Source: Deltaproteobacteria bacterium (GTDB lineage: Bacteria; Myxococcota_A; UBA9042; PHBI01; JACKFB01). From it: DNA of 64,000 nucleotides. Location of the stretch: NCBI GenBank assembly GCA_020632695.1, contig JACKFB010000001.1, positions 372,001 through 436,000 of the forward strand. The letters are read 5' to 3'. Positions within the stretch are counted from its first letter, which is position 1. Every line of letters starts with the position of its first letter. This document shows, one piece after another, positions 60,353 through 64,000 of the stretch. Both the position numbers and the translations under genes were made by a program. The notes below the pieces were generated by a model. The model ran no database searches and was not told the origin of the DNA. It worked only from the letters and a program-made list of their open reading frames with translations.

Positions 60353-60982
60353 CTACTCTGTCCCGGATGGCGGCGTCTGGTTACGGCTGAAGGGCGCCAG
60401 CAGGCCGCGCAGCGCCTCGTAGCCGCGGTGGGCGCGGACCTTGGCGGCGCCCGTCGAGCAGCCCGCCACCTCGGCGACCTCGGCGAAGGAGAGCCCCTCG
60501 AGCCAGTGCAGCTCGACGGCCTCGCGCTGCGCCTCGGGCAGGCGCTCCAGCGCGGCGTGGAGCGCGCGCGCCGCCTCGGCCGCCACGGGATCGTGCGGGG
60601 CCACCGACGGCAGGTGCGACGCCACCTCGTCGAGCTCGACCGTGCGCAGGCGCTTCGGCCGATAGTGACGGCGCACCACGTTGAGGGCGATCGTGAAGAA
60701 CCACGGGCGCAGCAGCGCGTCCGGGCGGAAGTCCCTCCGCGCGCGGTGGAGCTGCAAGAAGGCCTGCTGCACGAGATCCCGGGCCACGTCCGGGTCGCGC
60801 ACCCGCCGCCCCACCAGCCGACCGATGACCGGGGCATAGCGGGCGAAGAGCTCGGCGAACGCCGCCTCGTCGCCGCCCACATAGCGCAGGAAGAGCTCCT
60901 CGTCGGTGCTCTCGGGCGCCGGGGCCGCGCCGTCGCCCGCGGCAGGGTCCTCCGTGGCCTCGTCCCCGGGTGCGTCAGCCAT
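60353..60982 (-). CDS. ECF RNA polymerase sigma factor
   Basis: A 209-residue protein with sigma70 region 2 (A-F-A-E-L-F-A-R-Y-A-P-V-I-G, then D-P-D-V-A-R-D-L-V-Q-Q-A-F-L-Q-L-H) and region 4 (L-P-E-A-Q-R-E-A-V-E-L-H-W-L-E-G-L-S-F-A-E-V-A). A 30-residue acidic N-terminal extension precedes region 2. ATG 60982 is chosen. It directs RNA polymerase to a specific stress regulon and is probably inhibited by the downstream anti-sigma factor. Confidence 0.93.
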   Translation of the reverse strand: MADAPGDEATEDPAAGDGAAPAPESTDEELFLRYVGGDEAAFAELFARYAPVIGRLVGRRVRDPDVARDLVQQAFLQLHRARRDFRPDALLRPWFFTIALNVVRRHYRPKRLRTVELDEVASHLPSVAPHDPVAAEAARALHAALERLPEAQREAVELHWLEGLSFAEVAEVAGCSTGAAKVRAHRGYEALRGLLAPFSRNQTPPSGTE

Positions 60983-61126
60983 GCCGCATTTGATCTCCCC
61001 TGGGGCTGCGTGTCCAAGAACAGCGCCTGGGGCGCCCGCTGGCGGTGACGAGGCCCGCGCTCCCGATTGATGCGAGGGCCCCGGGGGATCGGCTATGCTC
61101 GCCGCGTCCGACTCGATGGGGCCCGC

Positions 61127-62203
61127 GTGACCACTGCCGCCAGCGCCAGCAGCGTGCCGAACTTCAGCGCCAGCACCGACGCGACCAGCGCGCCGGCGAG
61201 GCCCTGGTACATCGTCGGGGCGCTCTTCGATCGGCTGGTCTTCATCGGCAGCCCGCTGCTGGCCTTCGCCTTCGTTGCGCTGGTGGCCTCGCCCCGAGCG
61301 CCGGGCGGCTCCATCGCCTACACGGGCGCCACCCCCCCTTGGCTCATCCTGATGGCGGCGCTCTTCACCTTCGGTCACGTCAACCTGACCGTGGTGCGCA
61401 GCCACATCAACCCGACCGTCTATCGCCGCTACCGCCGCCGCATGATGCTCGCCCCGGCGCTGCTCCTGCTGGCGCTGGCGCTCTCATCGGAGGTGCTCTT
61501 CGTCATCGCGCCCATCGCCGTGCTCTGGGACGAGTGGCACTCGGTGATGCAGACCTTCGGCTTCGGGCGCATCTACGACAGCAAGCGCGGCAACGACCCC
61601 CACGTCGGCCGCCGCCTCGACATGGGCATGTGCTTCACCTTCGAGTGGCTGCCCTATCTGGTCGCCCTGACCTTCGTGCGCCCGGCCGAGTTCATCCCCG
61701 CCACGGGCTTCGACCCCTCGCTGGCCTGGCTCCACGTGGTCGCCGACAAGGCCGCGTTCCTGCGTTGGCCGCTCATCATCGGCGGCCTGGCCTACGCCGT
61801 GTTCTACGTGGTCTCGTACCTGCGCCTCGGCGCCCGCGGCTACCGCATCGCGCCGGCCAAGCTCGCGCTCTACACCACCACCGGCGCCGCCAACATCCTG
61901 GCGCTCAGCTACTACTCGATCCTCGACGGCGCCATCATCGGCAACCTCTACCACGCCAGCATGTACGTCGCCCTGGTGTGGTTCAGCGAGCGCAAGAACC
62001 TCACCACCTCGTTCTCCCTGGACCGCTGGCGCTTCGGCGCCCTGGCCACCTTCGTCGTCGTGGTCGGCTCGGCCGGCGCCCTGGCCTGGCTGCGCCTGGA
62101 GACCATGCAGATCTCCTGGCTCATCGCCTTCTGGCTGATGACCTCGCTGGCGCACTTCTGGTTCGACAGCTTCATCTGGTCGGTGCGCCGCCAGGAGGTC
62201 TGA
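61127..62203 (+). CDS. Polytopic membrane protein of unknown function
   Basis: A 358-residue protein with nine or ten membrane segments. GTG 61127 is chosen because it begins closest to the first hydrophobic segment. Conserved-looking motifs: H-V-N-L-T-V-V-R-S-H-I-N-P, D-E-W-H-S-V-M-Q-T-F-G-F-G-R-I-Y and, at the end, H-F-W-F-D-S-F-I-W-S-V-R-R. His-rich motifs at membrane edges suggest metal or haem binding, as in desaturase- or dioxygenase-like membrane proteins, but I do not recognise the family. Divergent from the sigma factor gene. Confidence 0.75.
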   Translation: MTTAASASSVPNFSASTDATSAPARPWYIVGALFDRLVFIGSPLLAFAFVALVASPRAPGGSIAYTGATPPWLILMAALFTFGHVNLTVVRSHINPTVYRRYRRRMMLAPALLLLALALSSEVLFVIAPIAVLWDEWHSVMQTFGFGRIYDSKRGNDPHVGRRLDMGMCFTFEWLPYLVALTFVRPAEFIPATGFDPSLAWLHVVADKAAFLRWPLIIGGLAYAVFYVVSYLRLGARGYRIAPAKLALYTTTGAANILALSYYSILDGAIIGNLYHASMYVALVWFSERKNLTTSFSLDRWRFGALATFVVVVGSAGALAWLRLETMQISWLIAFWLMTSLAHFWFDSFIWSVRRQEV

Positions 62204-62255
62204 GCGGCCGAAGCCGTCCGCGACGAGCGCCACATCCGCGTGGTACCAAGCGAGC

Positions 62256-62393
62256 ATGACCGTCGACGTGCTGACCAAGGTCCTCATCGAACGCTCGCTG
62301 CGGGAAGTGGCAGCATATGCGGGCGATCCCGACAAGGCGCCCGCGTGGTACGTCAAGAACGCTCTGCTCGAGAGCGAGGAGCGGTCGCCGTAG
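62256..62393 (+). pseudogene. Truncated SRPBCC/polyketide-cyclase-like N-terminus
   Basis: A 45-residue frame, too short for a full domain. I-E-R-S-L-R-E-V-A-A-Y-A-G-D-P-D-K-A-P-A-W-Y-V matches the start of SRPBCC family proteins (I-x-R-P-R-x-x-V-A-x-Y-A-x-D-P-D-N-x-P-x-W-Y-V-N-I). Those are about 145 residues long, so the rest is missing. It ends at TAG whose last G begins the next GTG start. A remnant, or a peptide that enables coupled translation. Confidence 0.55.
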
Positions 62394-62782
62394 TGCTCGC
62401 GCGCTACCGCCTCGTTCGGGGCCGCCGCCCTCCGGACGACCCGCTTCCCGCCGGTGCCCGGATCGATGTCCGCATGCACACGCGGCACGTGCTCGCCCCG
62501 AAGCGAGACATGGTGGAGCGCTACCTGGCTGCGGCGAGCGACGAGGCGTGGGAGCGCTTCAGAAGTGATTACCTCGCACTGCTCGAGCAGCGCTTCCAGA
62601 ACGATCCCGGGCCCTTCACGAGCCTGGCCGACCGAGCGCGCGACACCGACGTGTACCTGGGCTGCAGCTGCCCCACGGCCAGGAACCCCGACGTGAGCCG
62701 CTGCCACACGGTCGCGGCGCTCGAGTTCATGCGGAGCCGCTTCCCGGACCTCGACATCCAGATGCCGCCGGGGACGAGCTAG
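62393..62782 (+). CDS. DUF488-like small protein
   Basis: A 129-residue protein starting at GTG (overlaps TAG of the SRPBCC remnant). Pattern: Y-R-L-V-R-G-R-R-P-P-D-D-P-L-P, a middle helix D-E-A-W-E-R-F-R-S-D-Y-L-A-L-L-E-Q-R-F, then D-V-Y-L-G-C-S-C-P-T and R-C-H-T-V-A-A-L-E-F-M. The C-x-C and C-H motifs suggest metal or redox function. This resembles the DUF488 family. Common small protein in myxobacteria; function unknown. Confidence 0.75.
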   Translation: MLARYRLVRGRRPPDDPLPAGARIDVRMHTRHVLAPKRDMVERYLAAASDEAWERFRSDYLALLEQRFQNDPGPFTSLADRARDTDVYLGCSCPTARNPDVSRCHTVAALEFMRSRFPDLDIQMPPGTS

Positions 62783-62861
62783 GAGCCTCACCACCGCCGC
62801 GTCCTCATGCGCTCATCCCGGCGCCGCTCTCGGCCGCCTGCGCCCGTGATCGAGGTCGCGG

Positions 62862-63089
62862 ATGTGCGAACCTGTGTACCGGTACCCGACTCCGCCCACC
62901 ACCGAGGCGCCGTGTCGTTACAGCGCCCACCGTCAGCTGTTGGCCCGCCATGCTCGGAGCCAGCTCGGCGAAGAGCACCAGCGCGCTGTCGCGCAACTTC
63001 CGCCGGAAGTCTTCGCCGCCCTCCTGCCCGTCGGATTCTTCCTGCGGGAAGGGATCCCGCCACCCCCCGAGTGGACTGGCGGCGGCTGA
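62862..63089 (+). CDS. Possible small hypothetical protein
   Basis: A 75-residue frame with no known domain. Content such as L-P-P-E-V-F-A-A-L-L-P-V-G-F-F-L-R-E-G-I looks protein-like, but overlapping frames on the other strand are as long, so support is weak. The 275 bases after it hold a two-fold CCTGACACCT repeat and no recognisable gene. Confidence 0.3.
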   Translation: MCEPVYRYPTPPTTEAPCRYSAHRQLLARHARSQLGEEHQRAVAQLPPEVFAALLPVGFFLREGIPPPPEWTGGG

Positions 63090-63364
63090 TACCGCCCTGA
63101 CACCTCGCCCGCACAGGTACTGCGGGTATGGCTGGCACCTCGCCCTCGCCCTGACACCTGCCCCTGCGGGTGCCTGGACACCGCCCCCGAGCCGTTTTCG
63201 GCGCCAGCAGGACGGGCTGGTGTTGCGCCAGCTTCGCCGGCGGAGCAGCGGCCAGACTGGTCGAGCACTGGTCGGAGGGACTGTGCGCGCCGTCGGAGCT
63301 TTCGAGGCGAAGAGCCACCCGTCCGCGCGTTGTACCGTCGCCGCCGGCGAGAGGATCGTGACGA

Positions 63365-63988
63365 TCATACGGCACGGGGCGGTGGCGGTGCTGCCCCCTC
63401 ACTGGCGGTGCCGTGCGTGACGGTCGGCGAGGCCGCATCGAGGGCATCCGTTCGAAGGGGGCTGCCCTGGACAGCCTGACGGATCGGCGCCGGCACTGTG
63501 ATGGAGAACGCGAGATGCCGGACGGTGTCGACATCGAACGGCTCATCGGGCGCGACGGGGAGTAATCCGGGCATCTCCCGGGTGTACGCGACGAGCAGCC
63601 GCTCGGCGCGCGCGGCTTCGAGGGCTACGCCCGGCCCTAGCACCTCCACCAGGAATGCGCCGGGTCGGCTCGCCTCGAACTCATCATCCATCTCGGAGAG
63701 CAGCGGCGGACCGAGCCTGACGACCGCCCGCGCCAAGAGGACCCGCGCTGCCAGGAACCAGCGGCGGCTCGTCACATGGTCGAGCCGGGCCGTGAAGTCG
63801 TCCAGGTCGTCGCAGGCGAGGAGCTCTCTGGCTACCTCCGCTGCGAAGAATGCACCGATCCGAACGAGCTGGGCCTGCTCATCGGTCAGCGGCGCTCGTC
63901 GCTTCATCGCGCGCAGCCCCCGCTGCAAGACCGGGAACCAGCTCAACTCGTCCTCGCGCGGCGACATCTCGAGCACTTCTGAGTACAT
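63365..63988 (-). CDS. Hypothetical protein
   Basis: A 207-residue soluble protein, complete: ATG 63988 has AAGGAG four bases before. It is helix-rich (F-F-A-A-E-V-A-R-E-L-L-A-C, R-W-F-L-A-A-R-V-L-L-A-R-A-V-V-R-L), with a disordered Ala/Pro tail. No family recognised. It lies at the window end, so its operon context is unseen. Confidence 0.7.
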   Translation of the reverse strand: MYSEVLEMSPREDELSWFPVLQRGLRAMKRRAPLTDEQAQLVRIGAFFAAEVARELLACDDLDDFTARLDHVTSRRWFLAARVLLARAVVRLGPPLLSEMDDEFEASRPGAFLVEVLGPGVALEAARAERLLVAYTREMPGLLPVAPDEPFDVDTVRHLAFSITVPAPIRQAVQGSPLRTDALDAASPTVTHGTASEGAAPPPPRAV

Positions 63989-64000
63989 GATCTCCTTCTG

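Noticed and set aside
62805..63368. 187-codon minus-strand frame
   Set aside because: No start site, no domain, Arg/Ser-rich, and it overlaps equally long frames on the other strand.

Overview
The window is very GC-rich, with G or C at nearly every third codon position, and is packed with signalling proteins, secreted lipoproteins with Asp/Ala/Thr/Pro-rich linkers, FG-GAP and thrombospondin-type-3 repeat proteins, a eukaryote-like Ser/Thr kinase and many conserved proteins of unknown function. This points to a Myxococcota (former Deltaproteobacteria) chromosome, possibly an uncultured or metagenome-assembled lineage. No rRNA, tRNA, CRISPR array or replication origin was seen.

Layout. 1-3.1 kb: end of a GGDEF diguanylate cyclase with a strong terminator, a CgeB-like glycosyltransferase and a small unknown protein. 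3.2-5.5 kb: a membrane SGNH hydrolase with a repeat-encoded Ser/Val/Asp/Pro-rich linker. 5.6-12.1 kb: a tight five-gene operon of a MacB/LolD-type ATPase, two FtsX-type permeases, a LolA-like periplasmic protein and an outer-membrane barrel; it reads as one envelope-spanning export or lipid-handling machine. 12.2-15.9 kb: a divergent receiver protein and PAS histidine kinase, the latter overlapping an ASPIC/FG-GAP lipoprotein. 15.9-25.5 kb: a left-handed beta-helix protein, a DUF2062-methyltransferase fusion, a Kv-like channel, a zinc-ribbon protein, a large FG-GAP/TSP3 protein, a DUF2953-GerW-GerW cluster that resembles the Bacillus ytfI-ytfJ pair, and a ZIP metal transporter. 25.7-31.1 kb: a KefB/C-like antiporter, a class III adenylate cyclase, a VOC-fold protein and a CARDB-like exported protein.

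31.5-38.3 kb is the accessory island. It holds a PD-(D/E)XK-like protein, an IS110-family element with a long upstream non-coding segment, a complete IS3-family element (26-bp inverted repeats, 4-bp target duplication, A7 slippery site for -1 frameshifting), an RRM cold-shock-type RNA-binding protein with its terminator, a 43-bp tandem repeat array, and a DUF222/HNH endonuclease gene whose promoter carries a near-perfect match to the Myxococcus LexA box.

38.3-51.4 kb is dominated by exported lipoproteins, one of 1611 residues. Within it, 44.8-49.0 kb holds four recognisable genes (PseG-like, formylglycine-generating-enzyme-like, RNB exoribonuclease, lipoprotein) that are all broken by closely spaced single-base shifts, most likely unpolished assembly rather than true pseudogenes. 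51.4-56.7 kb: a Ser/Thr kinase, a DUF547 protein, a three-gene operon of methylthioribose-kinase-like kinase, nucleoside hydrolase lipoprotein and membrane M50-type peptidase, and a tiny protein with an extreme acidic tail. 56.9-64 kb: another linker lipoprotein, an ECF sigma/anti-sigma pair, a polytopic membrane protein, a truncated SRPBCC remnant and small unknown proteins.
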